64,000 nucleotides of DNA from Pseudomonas cremoricolorata DSM 17059 = NBRC 16634 (GCF_000425745.1 NZ_AUEA01000002.1:310001-374000), one strand, 5' to 3'; positions 8,366-17,327 are shown, counted from the first letter of the stretch. Translations and numbers: made by a program. The notes: generated by a model not told the origin, from the sequence alone.

Positions 8366-9715
8366 GTGGAAAGCCAAAAACCCGAAGCGCCCGCCGCCGA
8401 CCGCACCCGCTCGCCTGCGGCCGGCGTGCTGGAACGGCTGTTCAGCCTGCACCGCCACGGCACCACGGTCAGGACCGAGCTGATCGCCGGCATGACCACC
8501 TTCATCACCATGGCCTACATCATCTTCGTCAACCCCAACATCATGGCCGATGCCGGTATCGACCATGGCGCCGCCTTCGTCGCCACCTGCATCGCGGCGG
8601 CGTTGGGCTGCCTGTTGATGGGCCTGTACGCCAACTGGCCAGTGGGGCTGGCGCCAGGGATGGGGCTGAACGCGTTCTTCACCTACACCGTGGTCGGCAC
8701 CATGGGCTACAGCTGGCAGACCGCCCTGGGCGCGGTGTTCATTTCCGGGGTGCTGTTCATGATCCTGACCCTGTCACGGGTGCGCGAGTGGCTGCTCAAC
8801 AGCATCCCGCTGAGCCTGCGCCATGCCATGGGCGCCGGGGTCGGGCTGTTTCTCGGGGTGATCGGGCTGAAGACCGCCGGCATCATCGTTGCCAGCCCGG
8901 CCACCTTGATCAAGCTCGGTTCGCTGCACGAGCCAGCACCGCTATTGGCGGCGCTGTGCTTTCTGCTGATCGCCATCCTCAGCTATCACCGGGTGTTCGG
9001 CGCGATTCTGATCAGCATCGTCAGCGTCACGCTGATTGGCTGGGGCTTGGGCCTGGTGCAGTACGGCGGAGTGTTCTCGCTACCACCGAGCCTGGCGCCG
9101 ACCTGGCTGGCCATGGACCTTGCCGGGGTCTTCAACGTGAGCATGATCAGCGTGGTGCTGGCGTTTCTCTTCGTGCACATGTTCGACACTGCCGGCACGC
9201 TGATGGGCGTGGCGCAACGGGCCAACCTGGTCAAGGCCGATGGGCGCATCGAAAACCTCTCGCGGGCGCTCAAGGCCGACAGCGCCTCCAGCGTGTTCGG
9301 CGCCGCGGTCGGGGTGCCGCCGGTGACCAGCTATGTGGAAAGCGCCGCCGGGGTGGCTGCCGGTGGTCGCACGGGGCTGACGGCGGTGGTGGTCGGGCTG
9401 CTGTTCGTCGCGGCGATGTTCTTCGCCCCGCTGGCCGGGATGATTCCCGCCTACGCCACGGCCGGCGCACTGATCTATGTGGCGATGCTGATGATGGGCA
9501 GCATGGCGCACATCAACTGGGACGAGGCCACCGACTGCATCCCGGCGATCGTCACGCTGATCATGATGCCGCTGACCTTCTCGGTGGCCGACGGCATCGC
9601 GCTGGGCTTCATCAGCTACGTGGCGCTCAAGGCGGGCACCGGCCGGCACCGGGAGATTTCCGCGAGCCTGTGGGTGCTGTGCGTGATCTTCATCGCCAAG
9701 TTCGCGTTTCTTTAG
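8366..9715 (+). CDS. AzgA-type (NCS2) purine permease
   Basis: A 449-aa polytopic inner-membrane protein, almost entirely hydrophobic, with the family signature GMTTFITMAYIIFVNPNI near residues 43-60 and PVTSYVESAAG in the second half. These permeases import adenine, guanine, hypoxanthine or xanthine by proton symport. I start it at the GTG at 8366 because GAGGAG lies 8 bp upstream; the longer frame from 8321 lacks such a site. It sits beside the guanine deaminase and xanthine dehydrogenase genes, which makes a purine base the likely substrate. The stop codon is 3 bp from the end of the convergent MOSC gene. The exact substrate cannot be read from sequence. Confidence 0.9.
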   Translation: MESQKPEAPAADRTRSPAAGVLERLFSLHRHGTTVRTELIAGMTTFITMAYIIFVNPNIMADAGIDHGAAFVATCIAAALGCLLMGLYANWPVGLAPGMGLNAFFTYTVVGTMGYSWQTALGAVFISGVLFMILTLSRVREWLLNSIPLSLRHAMGAGVGLFLGVIGLKTAGIIVASPATLIKLGSLHEPAPLLAALCFLLIAILSYHRVFGAILISIVSVTLIGWGLGLVQYGGVFSLPPSLAPTWLAMDLAGVFNVSMISVVLAFLFVHMFDTAGTLMGVAQRANLVKADGRIENLSRALKADSASSVFGAAVGVPPVTSYVESAAGVAAGGRTGLTAVVVGLLFVAAMFFAPLAGMIPAYATAGALIYVAMLMMGSMAHINWDEATDCIPAIVTLIMMPLTFSVADGIALGFISYVALKAGTGRHREISASLWVLCVIFIAKFAFL

Positions 9716-9718
9716 GGT

Positions 9719-10522
9719 CTACTCCAGCACCTCGACCGACATACCCACCCTGAGCATGCCCTCACCATCGGCGGCCAGGTTCTGGCCGAACAGCACATCG
9801 CCGTCGCGGGCGCGGAAGGTCTTGAGGGTCAGCAGCGGCTCCTTGTCGGGGCTGCGCTGGCCGGTGGCGGGGTCGAGGGTGGTGAGGATGCAGCGCACGC
9901 TGGGCTTGAGCAGGCGCAAGGTGATGTCGCCAATGCGAATGCGCCGCCAGCGGTCTTCGGCGAAAGGCTCGGCGCCCTCGACCACGAGGTTCGGACGAAA
10001 GCGCAGCATGTGCATGGGTCGACCGATGCGGCGGTTCAGTTCATCCAGCGATCCTTGGCCTATCAGCAGCAACGGGAAGCCGTCGGGAAAGGCCGCGCGG
10101 TCGCTGTTCAGGCCGTAGCCGTTGGGCAGGTAACGCGCCCTGTGCGCCGGGCAATGCACCAGGCGCAGGGCTTTGCCGAGCAGTGCGCTGAGCCAGTCGG
10201 CAGCGGCATCACCGGCATCGGGCACCTGCAGGGTGTCACGCCAGATGGTCACCCCGCGCAGCGCATCGTCCGCCGCCGGCACTGGAACGTTCAGCGGGGC
10301 GAAGCCTGGCGCTTCGAGCCGCAGGCTGCCATCTGGCAGATGCAACGCGCTGATCTGGGTCATCTGCGGCCAGGCGCGCTGGGTGAGGAACTGGCCGTTG
10401 TCGGCGCGCACCACCATCCAGCGCCGATCGCCGGTCAGGCCCAAGGTGTCGACCGAGGACTCGGCCAGTATCTGGGCCTGACCTGACTTCAACGGATACC
10501 GATACAACGCACTCAACAGCAT
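9719..10522 (-). CDS. MOSC domain-containing protein (YcbX-like)
   Basis: A 267-aa protein with an N-terminal MOSC beta-barrel domain beginning LSALYRYPLKS and a C-terminal MOSC domain containing the conserved cysteine in LLKPSVRCILTTLDP. MOSC proteins use the molybdenum cofactor; E. coli YcbX takes part in detoxifying N-hydroxylated bases. This one lacks the C-terminal ferredoxin domain of YcbX, so an external electron donor would be needed. Its placement between a xanthine dehydrogenase cluster and moeA/moaB fits a molybdenum theme, although synteny of this kind may be coincidental. It follows cheV on the same strand after 43 bp. Confidence 0.88.
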   Translation of the reverse strand: MLLSALYRYPLKSGQAQILAESSVDTLGLTGDRRWMVVRADNGQFLTQRAWPQMTQISALHLPDGSLRLEAPGFAPLNVPVPAADDALRGVTIWRDTLQVPDAGDAAADWLSALLGKALRLVHCPAHRARYLPNGYGLNSDRAAFPDGFPLLLIGQGSLDELNRRIGRPMHMLRFRPNLVVEGAEPFAEDRWRRIRIGDITLRLLKPSVRCILTTLDPATGQRSPDKEPLLTLKTFRARDGDVLFGQNLAADGEGMLRVGMSVEVLE

Positions 10523-10565
10523 GGGACCCCGCCTCCTGGCTCAGCGAACGCCCAGCTTATACCGC

Positions 10566-11501
10566 TCACGCCTCGGCGACATCCAGCGACAGGCGATGAC
10601 GCACCACCTCCACCAGGCGATCGGGCTGGAACTTGGAGAGGAAGTTGTCGCAGCCGACCTTCTTCACCATCGATTCGTTGAAGCTGCCCGACAGCGAGGT
10701 GTGCAGCACCACGTACAGGCCACGCAGGCGCGGATCGTTGCGGATTTCGGTGGTCAGGCGGTAGCCGTCCATTTCTGGCATTTCGGCATCGGTGAAGACC
10801 ATCAGCAGCTTCTCGCAGATGTCCTCGCCGGCATCGGCCCAGGCCTTGAGCATGCGCAAGGCCTTGAGGCCGTCGCTGGCGACGTGCAGTTTCACGTCGA
10901 GCTGGGTCAGGGTGTCGCGCAACTGCGCCAGGGCCACACTGGAGTCGTCCACCAGCAGAATCTCGCGGCCGCGGGCCTTGGCCAGCAACGGATCGTCGAG
11001 CTTTTCGCGCGAGACCTTGGCGTTGTACGGCACGATCTCGGCCAGCACCTTCTCGACGTCGATCACCTCGACCAACTGCTCGTCGACCTTGGTGATGGCG
11101 GTGAGGTAGTGCTGACGACCGGCGCTGGTCGGCGGCGGCATGATCGATTCCCAGTTGAGGTTGACGATGCGCTCGACGCCACCGACCAGGAACGCCTGCA
11201 CCGAGCGGTTGTACTCGGTGACGATGATCGTGCTGTCCGGGCCCGGCTGCAGCGGGCGCATGCCGATGGCCTGGGACAGGTCGATGACCGGCAGGGTCTG
11301 GCCACGCAGGTTGACCACGCCACAGACGAATGCGTGGCGCTGCGGCATGAGGGTCAGTTTGGGCAGTTGCAGCACTTCCTGAACCTTGAACACGTTGATC
11401 GCGAACAACTGGCGGCCGGCCAGGCGGAACATGAGAATTTCCAGGCGGTTTTCGCCTACCAGTTGCGTGCGCTGATCTACCGTGTCGAGAATGCCCGCCA
11501 T
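10566..11501 (-). CDS. cheV: Chemotaxis coupling protein CheV
   Basis: A 311-aa fusion of a CheW-like coupling domain (about residues 12-160, with VCGVVNLRGQTLPVIDL) and a receiver domain (about 178-305) with the acidic pair in ILLVDDSSVALAQL and the phospho-acceptor D238 in FTDAEMPEMDGY. CheV links chemoreceptors to CheA and its phosphorylation is thought to tune adaptation. The start ATG at 11501 is preferred to an upstream in-frame codon because the CheV opening MAGILDTVDQRT follows directly. No other chemotaxis genes are nearby, which is common because pseudomonads have scattered CheV paralogues. Confidence 0.95.
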   Translation of the reverse strand: MAGILDTVDQRTQLVGENRLEILMFRLAGRQLFAINVFKVQEVLQLPKLTLMPQRHAFVCGVVNLRGQTLPVIDLSQAIGMRPLQPGPDSTIIVTEYNRSVQAFLVGGVERIVNLNWESIMPPPTSAGRQHYLTAITKVDEQLVEVIDVEKVLAEIVPYNAKVSREKLDDPLLAKARGREILLVDDSSVALAQLRDTLTQLDVKLHVASDGLKALRMLKAWADAGEDICEKLLMVFTDAEMPEMDGYRLTTEIRNDPRLRGLYVVLHTSLSGSFNESMVKKVGCDNFLSKFQPDRLVEVVRHRLSLDVAEA

Positions 11502-11843
11502 TGCCCTGCCCCTGAGGTGAAAAAATGTCATTGGCCCTGTATCGGCGTCATGCGCGTTAACTTGATGGGAACGCGCAGCCTGGGTGGTGGCAATGATATC
11601 ACTTTAATAGCACTGCAAGGGCTGGCCACACCCTTCATCCACCCCGACGCAAGCCCCGGCCCAGGCGGCTCGCAGCCTTGACCATCGGGGAAACCCTTAC
11701 CCCATACCGGGTCGAACCTGATATTCGCGCTATCCATTACCCATTAATGTGATGCCCTTCGCACTGCATGGAAGGAGTCAGGCTTTGTTGCCACTAGTGT
11801 TCGAAGGCGCGGCAGCCGCCGCGCGTGGGCCGGGCCATTGAGC
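11502..11843. other. Intergenic region between cheV and the HPt-like gene
   Basis: 342 bp without a convincing protein gene. A strong ribosome-binding site GGAAGGAG (11770-11777) is followed by TTG codons at 11785 and 11788 opening a 17-18 codon frame whose TGA (11839-11841) lies 2 bp before the ATG at 11844. This could be a leader peptide coupling translation of the next gene, or a chance frame. No clear -35/-10 pair was found. Confidence 0.35.
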
Positions 11844-12317
11844 ATGGATCAGCGCCCGTCCGACACCGCCACCCTGCGGCCGTTTCTTGTCGATGCCCGG
11901 CGTTTGCTGGCCACTGCCGAAGACTGCATGGCGCATCTGCAGCTGATCGACGACGATGCCGATGCCTGCCATTGCCTGCAACAGGCACTCAGCGCGCTGG
12001 CAGGACGCGCGGCGCTGGCCGGGGTCGACGAACTCACGCGCTATGCCGAGCCGCTGCGCTACCTGCTGTCGTTGGCGTGTCAGGCGCCGCGCCTGAGCGA
12101 AGTGCTGTTGCTGCGCACCCAGGCCTGCCTTGACCTGCTGGCCTGGCAGCTGGAATTGCTCGACCCCTCGACCGGCCGCATCGACCTCGATGAACAGGAA
12201 CAACTGCGCCTGCTCCACGACCTGGCCGGCGCGCTGGATGCACAGCAACGCCTGATCGCCAGCGCCGACTGCGGCATGCCCTGCGCGCATGGCCGGTGGC
12301 ACTCGCAGCCAGACTAA
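11844..12317 (+). CDS. Hypothetical helical protein resembling a degenerate HPt domain
   Basis: A 157-aa, largely alpha-helical, Leu/Ala-rich protein; an alternative TTG start lies 2 codons upstream. Residues about 13-70 follow the pattern of HPt/CheA P1 domains: an EA.ELL-like first helix (DARRLLATAE), then a stretch with the L-x-G-x-A spacing (ALAGRAALAG) where HPt domains have H-S-L-K-G. At the phospho-acceptor position there is S50 rather than histidine. This alignment is by eye and could be fortuitous. The gene lies between cheV and a NarL-type sensor kinase pair, a context that makes a signalling role reasonable. I do not recognise the family. Confidence 0.6.
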   Translation: MDQRPSDTATLRPFLVDARRLLATAEDCMAHLQLIDDDADACHCLQQALSALAGRAALAGVDELTRYAEPLRYLLSLACQAPRLSEVLLLRTQACLDLLAWQLELLDPSTGRIDLDEQEQLRLLHDLAGALDAQQRLIASADCGMPCAHGRWHSQPD

Positions 12318-12458
12318 GTTGCAACTTGCCAGACGCAGAGGTGATTAAACGCGACAACTAACCCGCTTAACTATCGTTGTTACGCTGCAACTTGAACGCT
12401 GCATAAATACTGGCAATTGGCCTTGGTCGAATCCTGCCGGTGCCCCGTAAATACTGGG

Positions 12459-12484
12459 CGCGGCGCCACTTCGGGGGCGCCGCG
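12459..12484. terminator. Perfect hairpin downstream of the HPt-like gene
   Basis: CGCGGCGCC (12459-12467) pairs with GGCGCCGCG (12476-12484) around an 8-nt ACTTCGGG loop. It has no T-run. The gap from 12318 to 12610 holds this hairpin, an A+T-richer stretch before it, and no gene. Confidence 0.4.
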
Positions 12485-12610
12485 ACCAAACCAACCCGAA
12501 GTGATAACATGCGCCCAATCGATTATTCCTGACCCCACCCATACTGCATTGCGGCGCGCTGCCGATGCCACCCGCCGAACGTCCCGTCCTCATTAGCGAT
12601 CTCTCTGACT

Positions 12611-13507
12611 ATGCCGTCATGTGCCAAGCCCCGTTCCCGCCCGTGTCAGCGCAGCGCTTGGTTGCGCCGGGTCACTGGCCTGCTGTGCACGGCGTCATTG
12701 GCAGCCAACCTGTGCTACTGGGAGCGTGCGCAGGCCTTGCCTGGCGAGGTGTTGCTGTTGCAGGGGCTGGCGCTGCTGGCGGTGCTCGGGCTGTTGCGTC
12801 AACGACGCCGCGCGATCAGCCTGCTGCCCGAGGAGCTGGCGCAGCGCATGCTGATGGTCCAGGAAGGCGAGCGTCAGCATCTGAGCCGCGAGCTGCATGA
12901 CGATATCGGCCAGCTACTCACCGCCGCCACCTTGCAGCTCGACTGGCTGCAGCGGCGCCTGCCCGGCGAACTCAAGCCGCATGCCCTGACCCTGCGCGGC
13001 ACCCTGGAACAAACCCTCACCCACGTGCGCGACGTCACCTGCCTGCTCAACCCGCGGCAACTGCTCAGCCTGGGCCTGGAGGCGAGCCTGCGCGCGCACC
13101 TGCTGCGCACCCTGCAGGCAAGCCCGGTGCGCTGGACCCTGCATTGCCCGCAGCGCCTGGACGGCGTGCCGACGGCCATCAGCATGGCGGCCTTTCGCAT
13201 CACCCAGGAGGCCGTCACCAACCTGCTGCGCCATGCCCACGCCAGCAACCTGCACATCGAGCTGCGCCGCAGCGACGCGGGTCTGCTGCTGCGCATCGAG
13301 GACGACGGCGTCGGCTTCACCCCTGGCGCCGATCCGCAGCTGCTGGGGCAGCGTGGGCTGGCAGGCATGCAGGAGCGTGCCCAAGCCCTGCAAGGCACCT
13401 TCAGCCTCTCGAGCCAGCCGGGGCATGGCACGCGTATCGAAGCCCGTCTGCCGTGGCCACCGCGCAGCCACCCCCGCGCCCGGACACCCGTCAGCCATGG
13501 TCTGTAG
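12611..13507 (+). CDS. Membrane sensor histidine kinase, NarL/LuxR-system type
   Basis: A 298-aa kinase with two probable membrane segments near residues 21-38 and 45-63 and almost no periplasmic loop, so it likely senses a membrane or cytoplasmic cue. The HisKA_3 dimerisation box contains H96 in SRELHDDIGQLL. The ATPase domain follows, with an N-box ITQEAVTNLLRHAHA and a G-box DDGVGF. It overlaps the response regulator gene by 11 bp. The start ATG at 12611 lies in a region with several possible starts and is moderately uncertain. The signal is unknown. Confidence 0.88.
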   Translation: MPSCAKPRSRPCQRSAWLRRVTGLLCTASLAANLCYWERAQALPGEVLLLQGLALLAVLGLLRQRRRAISLLPEELAQRMLMVQEGERQHLSRELHDDIGQLLTAATLQLDWLQRRLPGELKPHALTLRGTLEQTLTHVRDVTCLLNPRQLLSLGLEASLRAHLLRTLQASPVRWTLHCPQRLDGVPTAISMAAFRITQEAVTNLLRHAHASNLHIELRRSDAGLLLRIEDDGVGFTPGADPQLLGQRGLAGMQERAQALQGTFSLSSQPGHGTRIEARLPWPPRSHPRARTPVSHGL

Positions 13508-14144
13508 GTTGCTGCTGGTCGACGACCACTCGCTGATTCGTGCAGGCGTTCGCGCGCTGATCGCCGACCTGCCCGGCTACCAGGTGGTCGGTGAAGCCGA
13601 AGACGGCCACCAGTTGCTGGCGCTGGTCGAACAGGTGGCAGCCGATATCGTCCTGCTGGATCTGTCGATGCGCTCGACCAACGGCCTGGACGCAATGACC
13701 CAACTGCGCGAGGCCGGCGCTCCGTGCAAGGTGCTGATTCTGTCGATGCACACCGATCCGCAGACCATCATGCGCGCCCTGCACGCCGGCGCCCATGGCT
13801 ACCTGCTCAAGGACACCAGCGCCAGCGAGCTGGAACAGGCGCTGCTGGCGCTGCGCAACAACGAGCGCTACCTCAGCCCGGCCATCGCCCATACCGTGAT
13901 CAACCAGGCCTTGCAGCGCAGCCCCGACCTTAGCGAGCGGCGCAGCCTCACCGCGCGGCAGCTGGAGATTCTGCGGCTGATCGTGCGCGGCAAGTCGACC
14001 CGGGAAATCGCCACCGGCCTTGGTCTGTCGATCAAGACGGTGGAGACTCACCGGGCCCAGATCATGAAGCGTCTGCACATCTTCGATGTCGCAGGTCTTG
14101 TGCTGTATGCGGTGCGCGAGAAGATCATCAACCTCGACGACTGA
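13497..14144 (+). CDS. NarL/FixJ-family response regulator
   Basis: A 215-aa two-domain regulator. The receiver domain holds the acidic pocket D9-D10 (LLLVDDHSLIRAG), the phospho-acceptor D55 (IVLLDLSMRS) and K105 (YLLKDTSA). A LuxR-type helix-turn-helix lies near residues 148-208 (LTARQLEILRLIVRGKS; GLSIKTVETHRAQIMKRL). The ATG at 13497 overlaps the kinase gene, which ends at 13507, indicating a matched pair. The 3' end overlaps the convergent lipid kinase gene by 17 bp. Target genes cannot be inferred from the sequence alone. Confidence 0.92.
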   Translation: MVCRLLLVDDHSLIRAGVRALIADLPGYQVVGEAEDGHQLLALVEQVAADIVLLDLSMRSTNGLDAMTQLREAGAPCKVLILSMHTDPQTIMRALHAGAHGYLLKDTSASELEQALLALRNNERYLSPAIAHTVINQALQRSPDLSERRSLTARQLEILRLIVRGKSTREIATGLGLSIKTVETHRAQIMKRLHIFDVAGLVLYAVREKIINLDD

Positions 14145-15015
14145 GCAGCGGCGAGCTGGTCGGCAGGTGCACGTTGATCGCGCCGGGGCGCGCCTCGAAA
14201 CGCAGGTTGTCACCTTGCAGCGGTTCGCCATCGAGGTTGATGTCCAGGCCCTTGGCGCTCTTGATTTCGACCCACGGCAGACGGGCGCGGACGTACAAGC
14301 CACCGCCGCCCAGCAATTCACGCACGGCACCGACCATGTCCTGTGGCGCCGGCAGGATGCTCAGCTCCAGCAGGCCGTCATCGGCCAGGGCCTCCGGACA
14401 CAGCTCATGGCCGCCACCAGCCTGACGCCCATTGCCGATGCCCAGTGCCAGCAAGTCGCCCTGCCAGTGGAAATCCGGGCCTTGCAGCTCCACCGAGGCA
14501 GCCTGCAACTCGCTGAAGCGGCTCAGGCCGGTGAACAGGTAAGCGGCGCCGCCGAGCACCTTCTTCAGGTCTTCCGAGGTATTGGCCGTGACCTGGCTGC
14601 CGAAGCCGCCGGTGGCCATGTTGAGGAACCACTGCTCACCGACCTTGCCCAGGTCGATGGGTCGCGCCGGCTGATCGAGCAGTGCCAGGGCCTGGGACGG
14701 CTCCAGCGGCACGCCGGCGGCGCGGGCGAAATCGTTGGCGGTACCCAGTGGCAGCAGCACCAGGCTGGCCTGCGTCGCCGCCTTGCCCATGGCTTCGGCG
14801 ATATCGCGCAAGGTACCGTCACCACCGCCGGCAATCAGCGTTCCATAGCCGGCCTGCAGGGCTTCATCGACCAGCCGGGCAGCGTCGCCGCCTTCCCAGG
14901 TCAGGCGCACATCCAGGGTCCAGCCACGCTTGCGGCAGTGGGCCACGGCGCTGCGTACGTCTTCGTTCATGGCCTGTTTGCCATGCAAAATCAGCATTGC
15001 CTTGCGCTGCTGCAT
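14128..15015 (-). CDS. yegS: YegS-like diacylglycerol/lipid kinase
   Basis: A 295-aa protein of the diacylglycerol-kinase catalytic family. The nucleotide-binding motif GGGDGTLRDIAEAMG and the downstream LPLGTANDFARAAG are diagnostic; PEALADDGLLEL near the C-terminus carries conserved acidic residues. YegS-type enzymes phosphorylate lipids such as phosphatidylglycerol in vitro; the physiological substrate is uncertain. The ATG at 15015 has a GGAGAAG ribosome-binding site. It lies downstream of the moaB-moeA pair on the same strand but is separated from it by a good terminator, so it is probably its own transcription unit. Confidence 0.92.
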   Translation of the reverse strand: MQQRKAMLILHGKQAMNEDVRSAVAHCRKRGWTLDVRLTWEGGDAARLVDEALQAGYGTLIAGGGDGTLRDIAEAMGKAATQASLVLLPLGTANDFARAAGVPLEPSQALALLDQPARPIDLGKVGEQWFLNMATGGFGSQVTANTSEDLKKVLGGAAYLFTGLSRFSELQAASVELQGPDFHWQGDLLALGIGNGRQAGGGHELCPEALADDGLLELSILPAPQDMVGAVRELLGGGGLYVRARLPWVEIKSAKGLDINLDGEPLQGDNLRFEARPGAINVHLPTSSPLLSRRG

Positions 15016-15097
15016 TGCGCTTCTCCGTTGGTGAGTACTACGGCAATCTCGACACTGCGCAAGGGCAGTTTGCTGCATGGCGAAGGCGCTAGGCGTG

Positions 15098-15148
15098 AAA
15101 AAACCTGTGCGGGCCTTCCCGCCGGGGATTGGCAGGCGGCCGCACAGG
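15098..15148 (-). terminator. Rho-independent terminator of moaB-moeA
   Basis: On the minus strand CCTGTGCGG and CCGCACAGG (plus-strand arms 15104-15112 and 15140-15148) form a 9-bp stem, with inner pairing possible, followed immediately by six T residues (plus-strand A run 15098-15103). It begins 4 bp after the moeA stop codon. Confidence 0.75.
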
Positions 15149-15151
15149 CGA

Positions 15152-16378
15152 TCAGTCGAGCAGCTCGCTGAAGGGTATGAAGCTCACCGCATCGCCCGGT
15201 TGCGGCGTGGTGCCTTCGCGCACCTCGACCAGACCATCGGCCCAGGCCGCACTGCGCAGTACACCAGAGCTTTGGTTCTTGTAGATCTGCACCCGACCCT
15301 GCTCGATGCGTGCGCGCAGGTACTCGCGGCGGCTGCCGGCCTTGCTCCAGGCGAACGCCGCAGGCATCTCGAAGCGCAGCGGTTCGAGCTTGCTCACCCC
15401 CAGACGACGCAACAGGTAGGGCCTGGCCAGCAAGCCGAAGGTGACCAGAGTCGAGGCCGGATTACCCGGCAGGCCGATCACTGGCACGCCGCGGAAATGG
15501 CCGAAGGTCAGCGGCTTGCCGGGCTTGATCGCCAGCTTCCACAAGGCCAGCTCGCCGGCTTCGCGCAGGGCGATGCCCAGGTAGTCGGCCTCACCCACCG
15601 ACACTCCGCCGGTAGAGAGGATCAGGTCGACATCCCCCAAACCGGCCAGGCACTGGCGGGTCAGTTCCAGGTCATCGGCCAGAATACCGGCGTCGGTGAC
15701 CTCACAACCCATGCGCTGCAACCAGCTCACCAGCAACTGCCGGTTGCTGTTGTAGATCTGTCCGGCGGCCAGCGGCTGGCCGGGCTCGACCAGTTCATCA
15801 CCGGTAGACAACACCGCGACCCGCGCCCGGCGAATCACCGGCAGGCGACCATGGCCGAGGGTCGCCGCCAGGCCCAGCTCGATCGGCCCAAGCCGAGTAC
15901 CAGCGGCCAGCACCTGATCACCCACCCGCGCCTCCTGGCCTTGCGGGCGCACGTTCTGTTCAGGCGTGAGGCTCGCCAGCAGGCGTACCGTGCCGTCGGC
16001 CAGCACTTCGACGTTTTCCTGCATCTCGACACAATCGGCGCCTGCCGGCAGCGGCGCGCCGGTGAAGATCCGCGCGCAGGTGCCCGGCTGCAGCGGCTCG
16101 GGGGCGTGGCCGGCGAAAATGCGCTGGCTGACCGCCAGCGGCTGGCCCTGCCAGTCAGCGAGGCGCAGCGCGTAGCCGTCCATGGCGCTGTTGGGCCACG
16201 GCGGCAGGTCGATGCTCGAGACCAGATCCTCAGCCAGCACCCGGCCATCGGCGTCGGCCAGAGCCACCTGCTCGACCTCGCGAATCGGCTTGGCTTCGGC
16301 CATCGCCAGCAACTGCGCGAGGGCCTCTTCCACCGGCATCAATGGCCGGTTCTGGCTCGCCTCAGCCACGGCTTTCAC
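15152..16378 (-). CDS. moeA: Molybdopterin molybdenumtransferase
   Basis: A 408-aa cytoplasmic enzyme that inserts molybdate into adenylated molybdopterin. Signatures include DLPPWPNSAMDGYAL near the N-terminus, the MoCF-domain motif STGGVSVGEADYL and GLPGNPASTLVTF. The GTG at 16378 is the first reasonable start and overlaps the end of moaB by 17 bp; an ATG at 16339 would give a product 13 residues shorter and cannot be excluded. Coupling with moaB is expected. The product serves molybdoenzymes such as the xanthine dehydrogenase encoded at the left of the window. Confidence 0.93.
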   Translation of the reverse strand: MKAVAEASQNRPLMPVEEALAQLLAMAEAKPIREVEQVALADADGRVLAEDLVSSIDLPPWPNSAMDGYALRLADWQGQPLAVSQRIFAGHAPEPLQPGTCARIFTGAPLPAGADCVEMQENVEVLADGTVRLLASLTPEQNVRPQGQEARVGDQVLAAGTRLGPIELGLAATLGHGRLPVIRRARVAVLSTGDELVEPGQPLAAGQIYNSNRQLLVSWLQRMGCEVTDAGILADDLELTRQCLAGLGDVDLILSTGGVSVGEADYLGIALREAGELALWKLAIKPGKPLTFGHFRGVPVIGLPGNPASTLVTFGLLARPYLLRRLGVSKLEPLRFEMPAAFAWSKAGSRREYLRARIEQGRVQIYKNQSSGVLRSAAWADGLVEVREGTTPQPGDAVSFIPFSELLD

Positions 16379-16901
16379 ACGGCGCGGCCTGCTTGAGGTG
16401 CGCGACGAAATTGCATGGACGGTGACGGGCATCGAGCTGCTCGGCGAGGATGCCGTCCCAGCCGGTACGCACCGCGTTGGTCGAGCCTGGCAGGCAGCAC
16501 ACCAAGGTGCCGTTGGCAAGGCCGGCCAGGGCGCGTGACTGCACGGTGGAGGTGCCGATATCAGGTACGGAAATCTGCCGGAACAGCTCGCCGAAGCCAT
16601 CGACCTGCTTGTCCAGCAGGCAGGCGACCGCTTCAGGGGTGCTGTCGCGACCAGTGAAACCGGTGCCGCCGGTGATCAGCACCACCTGCACGGTGTCCTC
16701 GGCGATCCAGGTGGCGACCTGGGCGCGGATCTTGTACAGGTCGTCCTTGAGCAGCACTCGCGCGGCCAGGTTGTGGCCGGCGGCGCTCAAGCGATCGACG
16801 AAGGTCTGGCCGGAGGTGTCGGTGTCCAGGGTGCGGGTGTCGCTGACCGTCAGCACGGCGATGTTCAGCGGCACGAAAGGGGTATCTGCCTTGGCTTTCA
16901 T
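16362..16901 (-). CDS. moaB: Molybdenum cofactor biosynthesis protein B (molybdopterin adenylyltransferase type)
   Basis: A 179-aa MoaB/Mog-family protein with LTVSDTRTLDTDTSG near the N-terminus, the binding motif ITGGTGFTGRDSTPEA around residues 76-91 and LPGSTNAVRTGWDGI near the C-terminus. The family adenylates molybdopterin before molybdenum insertion by MoeA, and the two genes overlap here. Length is normal. It is divergent from the small lipoprotein gene; the 162-bp gap has a TTGACC hexamer but no matching -10 box that I trust. Confidence 0.94.
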   Translation of the reverse strand: MKAKADTPFVPLNIAVLTVSDTRTLDTDTSGQTFVDRLSAAGHNLAARVLLKDDLYKIRAQVATWIAEDTVQVVLITGGTGFTGRDSTPEAVACLLDKQVDGFGELFRQISVPDIGTSTVQSRALAGLANGTLVCCLPGSTNAVRTGWDGILAEQLDARHRPCNFVAHLKQAAPCESRG

Positions 16902-17063
16902 GGGGGTCCATCACAGAGGAAATGTTGCCGTGGTTATATCACAGCGGGCAGCACGAACCATTGACCTGGAAAGAACACCCCGACTGTGCTGCACTGTGCA
17001 AGGAACTTGCGCAGACCTCATGCGTCTGACGGACACCTAGCACCCTCGATGTGGAGAAACACG

Positions 17064-17285
17064 ATGATCAAGCGGACCCTTCCCGCCTTCCTGCTTGCCC
17101 TGGGCATGGGCGCCCTTGCCGGCTGCGCATCGCCGAGCGTCATTACCCTGAACGATGGCCGCGAGATTCAGGCGGTCGACACGCCCAAGTACGATGAAGA
17201 CTCCGGCTTCTACGAATTCGAGCAGCTCGACGGCAAGCGTACCCGCCTCAACAAGGATCAGATCCGCACCGTCAAGGAGCTCTGA
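17064..17285 (+). CDS. Small YgdI/YgdR-family lipoprotein
   Basis: A 73-aa precursor with a typical type II signal peptide: MIKR start, a hydrophobic core and the lipobox LAGC with the modified C21. The mature part of about 50 residues contains NDGREIQAVDTPKYD and a YEFEQLDGKR segment, matching the SH3-like fold of E. coli YgdI/YgdR. It is expected to be anchored to the outer membrane because the residue after the cysteine is Ala, not Asp. A GGAGA ribosome-binding site precedes the ATG. Function is unknown in the family. Confidence 0.9.
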   Translation: MIKRTLPAFLLALGMGALAGCASPSVITLNDGREIQAVDTPKYDEDSGFYEFEQLDGKRTRLNKDQIRTVKEL

Positions 17286-17327
17286 TTCCGCGCCTTTTCG
17301 TACAACAACCTTATTTACAACAAGGGC

